Numbered from the stretch's first letter, positions 39,795-48,721 are shown. The stretch: DNA of 64,000 nt from Nocardiopsis potens DSM 45234 (GCF_000341105.1 NZ_ANBB01000050.1:1-64000), one strand, 5' to 3'. Made by a program: numbers and translations. The notes: generated by a model from the letters alone, not told the origin.

Positions 39795-40802
39795 ATGCGT
39801 GCGGTACAGGTGGACGAGTACGGGGCGCCGGAGGTCCTGAAGCCGGTGGAGCTGCCCGACCCGGTCGCCGGCCCGGGCCAGGCGGTGGTGGACGTGGCGG
39901 CGGCCAACGTCATGTACCTCGATGTGCAGATCCGCAAGGGCTGGGGCAAGGAGTTCTTCGGCGTCACCCCGCCCTACGTCCCGGGCTCCGGCGTCACCGG
40001 GCGGGTCGCGTCGGTCGGCGAGGGCGTCGACCCGGCGCTGATCGGGACCGAGGTCGTCGTCGACACCGGCGAGCGCGACCCGAAGAGCGGCCGCGCGGAG
40101 GCCCCCACCGGCGGTTACGAGGAGAAGGCCGCGGTGCCCGCCGAGGACCTGATCCCCGTCCCGGAGGGGGTGGACGGCCGGGAGGCGCTCGCGCTGCTGC
40201 ACGACGGCCCCACCGCGCTGCTGCTGGAGGAGGCCGCCCGGTTCGAACCGGGGCAGCGGGTGCTGGTCATGGCGGCGACCGGGGGCGCCGGCAGCCTGGT
40301 GGTGCAGCTGGCCCGGCGGGCCGGTGCGCACGTCATCGCCGCGGCCCGCGGCGAGAAGAAGCTGGCCCTGGCGCGCGAGCTCGGCGCCGAGCACGCCGTC
40401 GACTACTCCGAGGCCGGCTGGCGGGACCGGGTCCTCGAGATCACCGGCGGCAAGGGCGTGGACAGGGTCGTCGACGGCGCCGGCGGCGAGCTGGGCACCT
40501 CCGCCTTCGCCCTGGTCTCCGACGGCGGCCGGTTCGTCACCTACGGCGCCTCCAGCGGCGAGTTCGCCGAGGTCGACGCGGACGAGGCGGAGCGCCGCGG
40601 GGTCGCCGTCACCACCCTGCTCGACATGGAGAAGGGGGACGGCGAATCCTCCCGCCGGCTCAGCGACCGGGCACTGGAACTGGCGGCCTCGGGCGCCCTC
40701 CGCCCGCACATCGGCCTCACCTTCCCGCTGGAGCGGGCGGCGGACGCGCACGCGGCCCTGGAGTCCCGCGCCGCGCTCGGCAAGGTCCTGCTGATCCCCT
40801 GA
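39795..40802 (+). CDS. zinc-type/quinone oxidoreductase (MDR family), SoxR target
   Basis: 335 residues from the ATG at 39795 (MRAVQVDEYGAPEV) behind GAGG. Medium-chain dehydrogenase fold: GroES-like N-terminus (PYVPGSGVTGRVASVGEGVD), NADPH-binding loop VMAATGGAGSLVVQLARRAG (the AxxGGxG form of quinone oxidoreductases), and AHAALESRAALGKVLL at the end. No catalytic zinc Cys pattern is visible, so it is more likely an NADPH:quinone reductase than an alcohol dehydrogenase. The SoxR box upstream fits a role against redox-cycling compounds, as for homologs in Streptomyces. Confidence 0.88.
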   Translation: MRAVQVDEYGAPEVLKPVELPDPVAGPGQAVVDVAAANVMYLDVQIRKGWGKEFFGVTPPYVPGSGVTGRVASVGEGVDPALIGTEVVVDTGERDPKSGRAEAPTGGYEEKAAVPAEDLIPVPEGVDGREALALLHDGPTALLLEEAARFEPGQRVLVMAATGGAGSLVVQLARRAGAHVIAAARGEKKLALARELGAEHAVDYSEAGWRDRVLEITGGKGVDRVVDGAGGELGTSAFALVSDGGRFVTYGASSGEFAEVDADEAERRGVAVTTLLDMEKGDGESSRRLSDRALELAASGALRPHIGLTFPLERAADAHAALESRAALGKVLLIP

Positions 40803-40814
40803 CGGGGCGAGAAG

Positions 40815-40845
40815 CCGCCCGCCCCCTCCGCGCGGGGGCGGGCGG
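40815..40845 (+). terminator. hairpin terminator
   Basis: CCGCCCGCCCCC (40815-40826) and GGGGGCGGGCGG (40834-40845), perfect 12-bp arms with a 7-base loop, 12 bases after the oxidoreductase stop. Confidence 0.7.
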
Positions 40846-41012
40846 GTCCCCCGCCCGGAGGCGGCGGAACCGCCGGGACCCCACCGGGGACAGGGTCCTG
40901 GCGGTCCCCCCGCCTCCGGCTTTCGCTTTTCTGCGGCCTCGGCCCTGTCCTGCGGATCCTTTCGTGCGGTGCCGCCCCGCAGGCGGGGCAGGCGAGCGGC
41001 GAAGGAGGGGGG

Positions 41013-41166
41013 GAAGGCGGCCGGGCGCCCCGGCCGGGTACGGCGTCTCACGGGGTCGGGGTTCATGCGGGCGGCGACGGCACAGGTAGGGGTGGGGCGA
41101 AGGCGGCCACCCGGGCGCGGCGTCTCGCGGAGCGAGGGTTCATGCGGGCGGCGAGGGCGGGAGCGG
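41013..41166. repeat. degenerate tandem repeat, 86-bp period
   Basis: Two units starting GAAGGCGGCC at 41013 and 41099 share a CGGCGTCTC block and GGGTTCATGCGGGCGGCGA. They lie in the 461-bp gap between convergent oxidoreductase and HAD genes. Not coding on inspection. The remainder of the gap beyond the terminator shows no gene. Confidence 0.55.
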
Positions 41167-41263
41167 GTCGGCGCCGCGCTCCGGGAGCCCGGTGGTGGGG
41201 CGGTGCGGAAGGCCGTCCCGCCGAGGCGGCCGCCGGAGACCGATCCGGGTCGGGCTCGCCCGC

Positions 41264-41887
41264 TCAGCCCAGGAGCGGCGCGAGCGCCGTGCGCAGCCCC
41301 GCAGCGCCTCGGGCGAGCACGGCGCGCATGCCCACAGCCCCGGCGGCCGCGACGTTGTCCGGGGAGTCGTCGATGAAGAGGCAGCGCCCGGCGGGCGCCC
41401 CGGCCATGGTGGCCGCCACCGCGTACACCCGGGCGTCGGGCTTGGCGAAGCCCAGCCGGGCGGAGTTGGCGATCGCGTCGAACGCGCCGGCGATCCCGAG
41501 CCGGGACAGGTCGGGCTCCAACCGGTCGGTGGCGTTGGTGACCAGCACCACCGGCACCCGGGTGCGCACCTCGGCGATCAGCGCCAGCGCCTCCTCGTCG
41601 GCCCGGCCCGGATGCCGCGACCAGTCCTCCACCAGCACACGGGCGCGCTCCTCGGAACCGCAGGCCGGCACCAGTGCCTCGCGGACGGCGGCCCGCCACT
41701 CCGCGTCGCGGACCGCCCCGGTGACGGCGGGCAGCAGCCGCTCCGGCGCGAACGCGGCGGCCTCCAGGGTCCCGGCCGGCAGCCCGTGCCGGCGGTGCAG
41801 GTCCTCGGTGACCCGGCGGTCCCAGTGCCGGATCACCCCGTCGAGATCGCAGAGCACGGCGGCGATGCCGGCAGCGGAGGCGGACAT
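41264..41887 (-). CDS. HAD-superfamily hydrolase
   Basis: 207 residues from the ATG at 41887 (MSASAAGIAAVLCDLDGVIR). Motif I is CDLDGV with the nucleophile Asp14 and acid/base Asp16; motif II is VVLVTNATD; motif III includes the Lys in LGFAKPDARVYA; motif IV is CLFIDDSPDNV. This is the haloacid-dehalogenase/phosphatase class with a helical cap (subfamily IA). It would remove phosphate from a small metabolite. It has no operon partner. The ribosome-binding site is weak. Confidence 0.88.
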   Translation of the reverse strand: MSASAAGIAAVLCDLDGVIRHWDRRVTEDLHRRHGLPAGTLEAAAFAPERLLPAVTGAVRDAEWRAAVREALVPACGSEERARVLVEDWSRHPGRADEEALALIAEVRTRVPVVLVTNATDRLEPDLSRLGIAGAFDAIANSARLGFAKPDARVYAVAATMAGAPAGRCLFIDDSPDNVAAAGAVGMRAVLARGAAGLRTALAPLLG

Positions 41888-42219
41888 GGCCGCGATCCTC
41901 GCCGACCCCGCCGGAAAAGGCCAGGGCCCGACGGCCCGACCCCCCGACCGAAAGCGGCCACCCGCCGCCCAGCCGCACACGGCCCGCCCGTCCCCGCCGA
42001 TCCGGGCAGGCCACTCGCCTGGCGCGGCGCACTCCGAGCACAGGCGCGCGAGCGGACCACGGTCCCCGATCGGGGCAGGGCCGAGGGGCGGTACCCGGGG
42101 GCGGGCCCGCCTTCCGCCACTCGGAGACCGTCGTCGGGGCGGTGACGGGGCGGACGGGGGAGCATTCCGCCGCTGGCACACTGGACGGCGGGGCGGCACA
42201 TCGGACGACAGGGGCGGGC
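41888..42219. other. 332-bp divergent intergenic region
   Basis: Between the HAD gene (-) and the DUF2786 gene (+). The plus-strand frame of the DUF2786 gene is open back to 42142, but the added residues are low in coding character. I see no other gene, operator or strong hairpin here. Confidence 0.4.
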
Positions 42220-43608
42220 GTGGCACGGGGCGGTAAGGCCAAGAGCGGCGGGAAGCGGCGCGGGACCGGTGCGCACCCCTATGGCCGGGCCCGGCGCAAG
42301 AAGGAGCGCCCCGCCGCACCCGGGAACGGGGCCGGTGGGGCCGGTCCGGAGTCGGCGGAGGGCGGGGCGGGCGGCGCCGGGCGCGCCGAGGAGCTCGTCG
42401 CGGCCGCGCTGTGCGCCGTGCACGCCGACGACCGGGGCGCGTTCGACGCCTCGCTCGCCGTGCTCGCCGACACCGAGCGCCCGGAACGGGCCGCGGCGGC
42501 GAGCCGGGCCCTGGTCTCCTGCCTCACCTCCCGGCTCGCCCGGGCCTGGCGGCTCGGCTGGCAGCCTGCGGAGGCGGTCCGCCAGGCCTCCCGCGGACTC
42601 GGCGGCACCGCCGCCGCGATCTGCGCGGACATGGTGGTCGCCGAGCACCGCGCGCACCCCGCGGCCTCGCTCGACCCGCGCTGGGCGGAGCAGCTCGGCG
42701 CGCTCGGCGAAGGGGAGTGGTGGCCCGGGGACGCCGAATACCTGGCCGGGCTCACCGCCCGGCACGGCCTGCTCCGGTTGGAGGCGGTGGAGACCGCGCT
42801 CCGGCTGGCCGCGCTGCTGGAGGCGGTGCCGCCGCTGGAACCGCTGCTGCCCCGGCCGGGCGAGCCCGCCGCGCCGGCCCCGGCGTCTGCGGCGGCCCCG
42901 CCGCAGGGCGCGGCGCCGCGCGACGCGGCCAGGCTGGCCAAGATCCGGGCGCTGCTGGCGAAGGCCGAGTCCACCGAGTTCCCGGACGAGGCGGAGGCGC
43001 TCTCCGCCCGCGCCCAGGAGCTGATCGCCCGGCACAGCATCGACGCGGCCCTGCTCGCCGCCGAGCCCGCGGGCGGGTCGTCCCCGGCCGCGGGCGGCCG
43101 CCGCATCCCGGTCGACGCCCCCTACGAGCAGCACAAGGCCTCCCTGCTGCACGTGGTCGCCGAGGCCAACCACTGCCGCGCCGTCTGGCACGACGACCTC
43201 GGCCTGTGCACGGTCGTCGGCCACCCGGACGACGTCGCCGGCGTCGAGCTGCTCTTCACCTCGCTGCTGGTGCAGGCCGACACCGCGATGCGGGTCTCCG
43301 GCTCGGCCCGCGACCGCTCCGGCCGCGCCGCGGACCGGAACTACCGGGCCTCGTTCCTCATCGCCTTCACCGACCGCATCGCCGACCGCCTCGACCGGGC
43401 GGCCGCCGAGGCCGAGCAGGCCCACACCGGCCGGGACCTGGTCCCCGTCTTCGCCGCCCGCAAGGAGCAGGTCGACGCCGCGGTCGAGGCCATGTTCGCC
43501 GGCCTCACCACCACCCGGCTCCGCGTCCCCACCGACGCCGACGGCTGGAACGCCGGCCGCACCGCCGCCGACACGGCGTCCCTGCGCGACCGGGAAGAGC
43601 TGCGGTAG
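42220..43608 (+). CDS. DUF2786 domain protein
   Basis: 462 residues from a GTG at 42220 (MARGGKAKSGGKRRG). The N-terminus is Lys/Arg/Gly-rich and may bind nucleic acid. The middle is helical and acidic. The DUF2786 motif LAKIRALLAKAESTEFPDEA followed by EALSARAQELIARHSID lies at about 245-285. After it comes a conserved C-terminal domain (YEQHKASLLHVVAEANHCRA, then LCTVVGHPDDVAGVELLFTS, RNYRASFLIAFTDRIADRL). DUF2786 proteins are of unknown function and occur in phages and actinomycetes. No operon partner. Confidence 0.82.
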   Translation: MARGGKAKSGGKRRGTGAHPYGRARRKKERPAAPGNGAGGAGPESAEGGAGGAGRAEELVAAALCAVHADDRGAFDASLAVLADTERPERAAAASRALVSCLTSRLARAWRLGWQPAEAVRQASRGLGGTAAAICADMVVAEHRAHPAASLDPRWAEQLGALGEGEWWPGDAEYLAGLTARHGLLRLEAVETALRLAALLEAVPPLEPLLPRPGEPAAPAPASAAAPPQGAAPRDAARLAKIRALLAKAESTEFPDEAEALSARAQELIARHSIDAALLAAEPAGGSSPAAGGRRIPVDAPYEQHKASLLHVVAEANHCRAVWHDDLGLCTVVGHPDDVAGVELLFTSLLVQADTAMRVSGSARDRSGRAADRNYRASFLIAFTDRIADRLDRAAAEAEQAHTGRDLVPVFAARKEQVDAAVEAMFAGLTTTRLRVPTDADGWNAGRTAADTASLRDREELR

Positions 43609-43970
43609 CGGAGCCGCCCGCGTCCCCGGAGGCCTTCCGCTCCCGCTCCCGGTCGGAGGCGGGCATCGGGGGGAGCGGCGGCACGCGGCCCGGCGGAGCG
43701 GAGCCGGCCGGGCCCCCTCCCGCCCGGAAAGGCGCATGAGGCGATCGCGGAGTTCCGCCGTCGGGGGTCCCCGCAGAGCCCCCTCCCCCGGAGAGCGGCC
43801 TGCTCCGGCGCGGCCTCCGCGCGGAACGCCCCGCTCCTTCCACCGGGGCCCGGGGCGCCGGGAGGCGGCGGAAGCGGGCGGTATACCTTTTCGAGGATGC
43901 GAACCCTGAGACGTCCGGCCACTGTTCGAGCGCCGGGGCGGGCGGCGCTCCCGGCCGAGCGGGCGGGCCG
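43609..43970. other. 362-bp intergenic region, no gene seen
   Basis: Between two plus-strand genes. A CGGTATACCTTTTCGAGG stretch near 43880-43900 is the only AT-containing part and could hold a promoter for the TauE gene. Pro/Arg-rich frames here look like shadows. Confidence 0.35.
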
Positions 43971-44801
43971 GTGATCGCCGAGGTGCTCGGTGTGGACGCC
44001 GGGCCCGGGATGCTTCTGCTGCTGGTCGCGGTGGGGTTCGCCGCGGGGCTCATCGACGCGATCGTGGGCGGCGGCGGGCTGCTCCAGCTCCCGGTGCTGC
44101 TCTCGGTGATGCCGGGAGGCACGGCGGTGCCGCTGGGCGTCAACAAGTCGGTCTCGGCGGTGGGGAACGTCGCCTCGGCGGCGGTCTACTGGCGGCGCAA
44201 CCCGGGCAGCCGGGTCGACCTGCGGCTGCTGGCCTGGTCCGGGGGCGCCGCGGTGGGCTGCGCCATGCTGGGGGCCTGGATCGCCACCGGCATCTCCATG
44301 GAGGTGTTCCGGCCGCTGGTCATCGCGGCGCTGCTCGCGGTGCTCGGGTTCACCGTCCGCGGCTGGGTGAAGGAGGCCCGGGGCGGGGGAGCCGCCCCGG
44401 AAGGGCAGGAGGCCCCGGCGGTCGGCGCGGGCGCGCCGGGGGCCCGGGGCAGGCTGGCCGGGTCGTCGGCGGCGATCGGCGTCTACGACGGCCTCATCGG
44501 CCCGGCGACCGGCAGCTTCCTGCTGCTGGCCTTCCGCCGGATCCTCGGCGGCCGGCTGGTCGACGCGCTGGCCACCGCCAAGGTCATCCAGTGCCTGATG
44601 AACATCGGCGGGGCCGCGGTGTTCGCCGCGCTCACCGCGCTGCCCTGGCCGCTGATCGCGCTGCTCAGCACCGCCAACCTGGCCGGCTCGGCGATCGGCG
44701 CGCGGATCGCCCTCAGCCGGGGCGACCGGCTGGTGAAGACCCTGCTGGTGGCCAGCGTGCTGGCCACCGTCGCCAAGCTCTGCCGGGACCACTTCTCCTG
44801 A
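43971..44801 (+). CDS. sulfite exporter TauE/SafE family protein
   Basis: 276 residues, GTG at 43971. About eight helices in two inverted halves, each with the family's acidic-glycine motif: AAGLIDAIVGGGGLLQLPVL (N-half) and AIGVYDGLIGPATGSFLLLA (C-half). TauE/SafE proteins are permeases for sulfonates, sulfite or other small organic anions; the substrate is not clear. A cytoplasmic Gly/Ala-rich loop separates the halves. The next gene begins 53 bases later on the same strand, so a shared transcript is possible. Confidence 0.9.
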   Translation: MIAEVLGVDAGPGMLLLLVAVGFAAGLIDAIVGGGGLLQLPVLLSVMPGGTAVPLGVNKSVSAVGNVASAAVYWRRNPGSRVDLRLLAWSGGAAVGCAMLGAWIATGISMEVFRPLVIAALLAVLGFTVRGWVKEARGGGAAPEGQEAPAVGAGAPGARGRLAGSSAAIGVYDGLIGPATGSFLLLAFRRILGGRLVDALATAKVIQCLMNIGGAAVFAALTALPWPLIALLSTANLAGSAIGARIALSRGDRLVKTLLVASVLATVAKLCRDHFS

Positions 44802-44854
44802 CCCCTATCCTGCTCGAGCCGGAGCGGAACGGAAGAAGAGCAGGGGACGGGAAC

Positions 44855-45913
44855 GTGGCAGGGGCCGGGACGGAGACGAGGCTGGAGCGGCGGGTCCGGG
44901 AGGCCGCGGAGGACGCGGTGCGGCGGCGCGGCGCGGTCAGCGCACTGGACGTGCTGACCGGGCTGGGCTGGGTCACCGACAAGGCGGTGCAGGACTGGCG
45001 GCAGGGCAGGGTGGACGCGCTGGACCGGCTGGTCCAGGCGCCGCCGGAGAAGCGGGCCGCGGCGCTGGAGGCGCTCCGCGCCTGGGCGGAGCGGGGCGGA
45101 CTGGCCGCCGAACCGGTCGAGTACGCCGCGGCGACCCGGGACCGCAGGCCGCTGCGGTTCACCGCCGAAGGGTCGGCCGGCGCCGAGCTGGCGCACCGCA
45201 CGCACTGGGTGTCGCCGCAGGCCACCGCGGCGCAGCGGCGGCGCGAGGAGGACCGCCGGGCCAAGGCGCCCGACCTGGTGGTCACCGAGGTGCAGGCCGC
45301 CCGGGAGTGCGCCGAGTGCGGGGAGAGCGGCACCGGCCCGCACCTGGAGGAGGGCTCCGCGGTGTACTGCCTGGACTGCGCGGACCTCGGCCACCTGGTG
45401 TTCCTCCCGGCGGGCGACGCCGCGCTGACCCGCCGGGCGAAGAAGGCGAGCCGGCTCTCCGCGGTGGTGCAGCGCTGGGTCGCCTCCCGCCGCAAGTTCC
45501 GCAGGACCGGGCTGCTGGTGGAGGAGGGCGCGCTGGAGGAGGCCGAGGCGCAGTGCCTGGCCGACGAGGACGCCCGGGCCCGCCGCCGGGAGCGGGACGC
45601 GGTCCGCCGCACCGCGCAGGACGCCGTCTTCCAGGGGCGGTTCGCGGAGGAGATCCGGGCGGCGTTCCCCGGCTGCCCGGAGGAGCGGGCCGAGCGCATC
45701 GCCGCGCACACCGCGCTGCGCGGCAGTGGCCGGGTCGGCCGGTCCGCCGCCGGCCGGGACCTCGACCCCGGGGCGGTCCGCCGCGCCGTCGTGGCGTCGG
45801 TCCGGCACGAGGACACCCCCTACGACGACCTGCTCATGTCCGGGGTGCCCCGGGACGAGGCCCGCGCCCGCATCGCCGCCGACATCGACCGGGTCCTCGC
45901 CCTCTGGTCCTGA
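44855..45913 (+). CDS. DUF2293 domain protein
   Basis: 352 residues from the GTG at 44855 behind GGGGACGGG. The N-terminal half has a zinc-binding look: CAECGESGTGPHLEEG, then YCLDCADLGHLVFL. The centre is Arg-rich (RRAKKASRLSAVVQRWVASR). The C-terminal 85 residues are DUF2293 (IRAAFPGCPEERAERIAAHT, then RRAVVASVRHEDTPYDDLLM). The basic character suggests nucleic-acid binding, but the function of DUF2293 is unknown. Confidence 0.85.
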   Translation: MAGAGTETRLERRVREAAEDAVRRRGAVSALDVLTGLGWVTDKAVQDWRQGRVDALDRLVQAPPEKRAAALEALRAWAERGGLAAEPVEYAAATRDRRPLRFTAEGSAGAELAHRTHWVSPQATAAQRRREEDRRAKAPDLVVTEVQAARECAECGESGTGPHLEEGSAVYCLDCADLGHLVFLPAGDAALTRRAKKASRLSAVVQRWVASRRKFRRTGLLVEEGALEEAEAQCLADEDARARRRERDAVRRTAQDAVFQGRFAEEIRAAFPGCPEERAERIAAHTALRGSGRVGRSAAGRDLDPGAVRRAVVASVRHEDTPYDDLLMSGVPRDEARARIAADIDRVLALWS

Positions 45914-45945
45914 CCCCGCGCCGGTCCCGGCGCCTCGGGCGGGCG

Positions 45946-46476
45946 CTACGCGTTCTCGGCCGCGGCCTCCTCGGCCAGGGCGCGGCGCCGGCGGGCGACC
46001 ACGAAGGAGATCGCGGGCACCACCGAGGCCAGCGCGGCCGCCCGCATCCACGGCCGGTCGAAGGCGTGCCCGGTGACCTCGTCCAGGGAGATCCGGCCGG
46101 GGCCGGAGACCGCGACGGACGCCGCGGTCAGCCCGATCAGCGCCGGGTACTCCAGGCCGCCCTCGGTGTTGAAGAAGCCGTTGGCGGAGTGCATCTCCGC
46201 GGCGACGCCCATCGCGCCCGCGACCGCGGCCGCGCCGGCCGGGGTGGCCAGACCCAGGGCGAGCGAGGCGCCGCCGGCGGCCTCGCTCAGGCCCGCGGCG
46301 AGCGCGGTGGTCTCCCCGGGGCGGTAGCCCATGCCCTCGAAGCCCTTCGCGGTGCCCTTCAGCCCCCCGCCGCCGAACCAGCCGAACAGCTTCTGCGCGC
46401 CGTGGGCGAAGATCGTCGCCCCCACCCCGACGCGCACCGCGAGCACCGCGACGTCGCCGGCCCGAACACACCCCAT
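45946..46476 (-). CDS. DoxX family membrane protein
   Basis: 176 residues from the ATG at 46476 (MGCVRAGDVAVLAVRVGVGA) behind GGGGGGATC. Four membrane helices with DoxX hallmarks: FAHGAQKLFGWFGGGGLKGT at about residues 24-43, LAAGLSEAAGGASLALGL, and EMHSANGFFNTEGGLEYPAL. DoxX proteins are small membrane proteins linked to redox or thiol stress in actinomycetes. It is convergent with the DUF2293 gene. The C-terminus is Arg-rich then Ala/Glu-rich. Confidence 0.9.
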   Translation of the reverse strand: MGCVRAGDVAVLAVRVGVGATIFAHGAQKLFGWFGGGGLKGTAKGFEGMGYRPGETTALAAGLSEAAGGASLALGLATPAGAAAVAGAMGVAAEMHSANGFFNTEGGLEYPALIGLTAASVAVSGPGRISLDEVTGHAFDRPWMRAAALASVVPAISFVVARRRRALAEEAAAENA

Positions 46477-46616
46477 GGCAGATCCCCCCGAATCGCCGTC
46501 CGTACCGGGGCGGGCGCCGGCCGGTCGCGCCGGCCGCGCCCGCCCGCGAATCCACACCGTCCTCTACCCGCTTCCCAGCGGTCCGAAAGCCGTTGACCTG
46601 CACCGGGTCGGCGGGC

Positions 46617-46958
46617 TCAGCCGGCGTGCACCTCCACGGTGCGGCCGTCGGGGTCGGTCAGCAGGTGCCGCCCCGGCTCCAGCGGCGGCCGGGCGGCGGC
46701 GCCGTCCACCGCGAACGCCAGGCGCACCGCGCCGGTCCGCCGCTCCCCGGACGCCGGGTACAGCTCGAAGACCGCCCCGCCGCCGAGCACCGCGGCGAAG
46801 TGCTCCGGGCCCCGGCCGTGCCGCTCGCGGCGGAGGTCCAGGCCCAGGGCGCGGTAGAACTCCCGGCACTCCTCCAAGCGGTCGGTATAGAGCACCGCCA
46901 GGGAGAGCGCCGGGAGCCGCGGCGCGTCCGGTCCGGTCGGTCGGGTCATGCCGCCCAT
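46617..46958 (-). CDS. VOC (glyoxalase/bleomycin-resistance) family protein
   Basis: 113 residues; starts possible at 46958 (MGGMTRP) or 46949 (MTRP), neither with a strong ribosome-binding site. One full VOC module: ALSLAVLYTDRLEECREFYR, FYRALGLDLRRERHGRGPEH, FAAVLGGGAVFELYPA, and LTDPDGRTVEVHAG with the late conserved Glu. Usual metal ligands at the N-terminal His position are not clear. VOC proteins act as metal-dependent enzymes or as drug-binding proteins. Same direction as the adjacent MFS gene but read after it (24 bases). Confidence 0.82.
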   Translation of the reverse strand: MGGMTRPTGPDAPRLPALSLAVLYTDRLEECREFYRALGLDLRRERHGRGPEHFAAVLGGGAVFELYPASGERRTGAVRLAFAVDGAAARPPLEPGRHLLTDPDGRTVEVHAG

Positions 46959-46982
46959 GCGATCACACGGGCGGCCGCCCGG

Positions 46983-48398
46983 TCAGTGCGGGGTCCGGAT
47001 CCGGCCGTGCAGTGCGAGCACGGCCGCGGCGGAGAGCACCGCGAACCCGGCCAGCGCCAGGCAGGCGGTGTGCAGCGCCGACGTGTAGGCCGCGCCCTGC
47101 AGCGACCCCGAGGTCAGCGCCGCCAGCAGGGCGCCCACGGCGGCGATCGCGACGGTCTCCGCGGTGATCCGGACGGTGTTGAACACCCCGGCGGCGGCGC
47201 CGGCCTGCCCGGCCGGGACGCTGCCCACGGCGAGCCCGTCCAGGATGCCGTTGGTCAGCCCGGCCCCGGACCCGACGAGCACCAGCCCGGGGAGCAGCGC
47301 GAGCGGGCCGCTGCCCGGGCCGGTGCCGGTGAGCAGCAGCGCCCCCGCCCCGCACAGCAGCACCGCCGCCGCGACCAGGGCGACCGGCGGCACGGCGCGG
47401 GCCAGCCGGGCGCCGGCGGAGGGCAGCAGCACACTGGGCGCGGTCAGCATGAGCAGCTGCAGCCCGGCCTGCCCGGCGTCCAGCCCGACCACGCTGATCA
47501 GGTAGGACGGCAGGTAGACCAGGAGCGGGACGAGCACCGCCATGAGCGCGCCCGCCGCCGCGGCGTAGGCCAGGAACCGCCGGTCGGCCAGCAGGCCCAG
47601 GGCCAGCATGGGGTCGGCGGCGCGCCGCTCCGCGAGGACGAACACGCAGCCCAGCACCGCGGCGCCGACCGCGCAGCCGAGGGTGAGCGGGTGGCCGAAC
47701 CCCCGCTCCGGGCCCTCCACCAGCAGGGTGATCAGCAGGAGCAGCGCGGCGGAGAAGGAGACCGCTCCGGCGGCGTCCACCCTGCGCCCGGGCGCACCCG
47801 GGGAGCGGGGCAGCAGCGGGCAGAGCGCCAGCGCGGCCCCGGCGACCAGTGCGGGCGCGACGAACACCGCGCGCCAGCCGGCCAGGTCCACCAGCGCGCC
47901 GGCCGCCGTCGACCCGAACGCCGTCCCGATCCCCAGCACCGTGCCGAGCAGCCCGAACGCGCGCGCCCGGGCGGCCCCGGTGAACGTCTGGGAGAGGAGG
48001 GACGTGCCGCCGGCCACCGCCGCGGCGGCGCCCGCCCCGGCCAGGGCGCGCAGCAGGTTCAGCAGCAGGACGTCGCCGGCCAGGCCGCACAGCGCCCCGG
48101 CGGCGGCGAACAGGGCCACGCCGCAGGTGAAGACGCGGCGGCGCCCCAGGACGTCGGCCAGCGACCCGGCCACCGCCAGGAAGCCCGCGAAGCAGGCGTT
48201 GTAGCCGTTGACCGCCCACTGCGCGGCGGACAGGCCGGTGCCGAGGTCGGACTGGACGTCGGGCAGGGCGAGCGAGGCCCCGGTGATGGAGAGGGGGAAG
48301 GTCAGCGTCGACAGCAGCACGGCGGCGAGCACGAACCGCTCGCGGCCGGCGGGCGGCACGGAGGGCCGGTCGGCACGGTCGGGACGGATGAGGTTCAC
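46983..48398 (-). CDS. MFS transporter, DHA2-like
   Basis: 471 residues from the GTG at 48398 (MNLIRPDRADRPSVP) behind GGAG. About 14 helices: LAAVLLSTLTFPLSITGASL, NGYNACFAGFLAVAGSLADV, LGRRRVFTCGVALF (motif A), GTVLGIGTAFGSTAAGALVD (motif C region). An EmrB/QacA-type proton-driven exporter. The VOC gene follows 24 bases downstream, so transporter and drug-binding-like protein may form a resistance operon (inference). Upstream is a leader hairpin at 48491-48512. Confidence 0.9.
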   Translation of the reverse strand: MNLIRPDRADRPSVPPAGRERFVLAAVLLSTLTFPLSITGASLALPDVQSDLGTGLSAAQWAVNGYNACFAGFLAVAGSLADVLGRRRVFTCGVALFAAAGALCGLAGDVLLLNLLRALAGAGAAAAVAGGTSLLSQTFTGAARARAFGLLGTVLGIGTAFGSTAAGALVDLAGWRAVFVAPALVAGAALALCPLLPRSPGAPGRRVDAAGAVSFSAALLLLITLLVEGPERGFGHPLTLGCAVGAAVLGCVFVLAERRAADPMLALGLLADRRFLAYAAAAGALMAVLVPLLVYLPSYLISVVGLDAGQAGLQLLMLTAPSVLLPSAGARLARAVPPVALVAAAVLLCGAGALLLTGTGPGSGPLALLPGLVLVGSGAGLTNGILDGLAVGSVPAGQAGAAAGVFNTVRITAETVAIAAVGALLAALTSGSLQGAAYTSALHTACLALAGFAVLSAAAVLALHGRIRTPH

Positions 48399-48490
48399 GG
48401 GAATGCTCCGAGGATCGGGCGCGGAGCCGGGCGGCCCGAGGAGGCGCACCGGCGTCGGACACGGTGCGGCGGAGCAGGAACCTGGGGTGA

Positions 48491-48512
48491 GCGCCGCCGC
48501 TAGAGGCGGCGC
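48491..48512 (-). promoter_or_regulatory. leader hairpin of the MFS gene
   Basis: GCGCCGCC (48491-48498) and GGCGGCGC (48505-48512), perfect 8-bp arms, loop GCTAGA. On the minus strand it lies about 93 bases before the transporter start and after a possible -10 (TACGCT, 48539-48544), so it could act in transcript attenuation. Confidence 0.4.
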
Positions 48513-48706
48513 AGATCATTCGACTCGGGCACGGTCGGGAGCGTAGCCGAGCGGCCCGGCCCGGAGCGAGCGGTTTTCCCGGGCCCGGCCGCCGCGGCCT
48601 GCTCCACCGGACTCCGTCCCGCCGCGCGGCCCCGGGACGGGGCTCTCGTCCACAGGCCGTCGTCCACAGCCCCGGTTTTCGTCCGGCGGCCCGGCCCCGC
48701 CGCTGT

Positions 48707-48721
48707 GAGAATGCCGGCATG
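48707..48721 (+). promoter_or_regulatory. duplicate leaderless promoter and start remnant
   Basis: GAGAAT (48707-48712) followed by GCCGGC and ATG at 48719. The block closely resembles the GATAAT...ATG block at 48899-48914. The frame from this ATG (MNREDGRSGPPGPPLPEQPL) resembles the Pro/Gly-rich beginning of the 48912 protein and then loses coding character. It looks like a duplicated 5' end. Confidence 0.35.

Noticed and set aside
40240-40260. GGTTCGAACC-like sequence as a tRNA T-arm
   Set aside because: It lies within the oxidoreductase coding frame and no acceptor or anticodon stem can be drawn around it.
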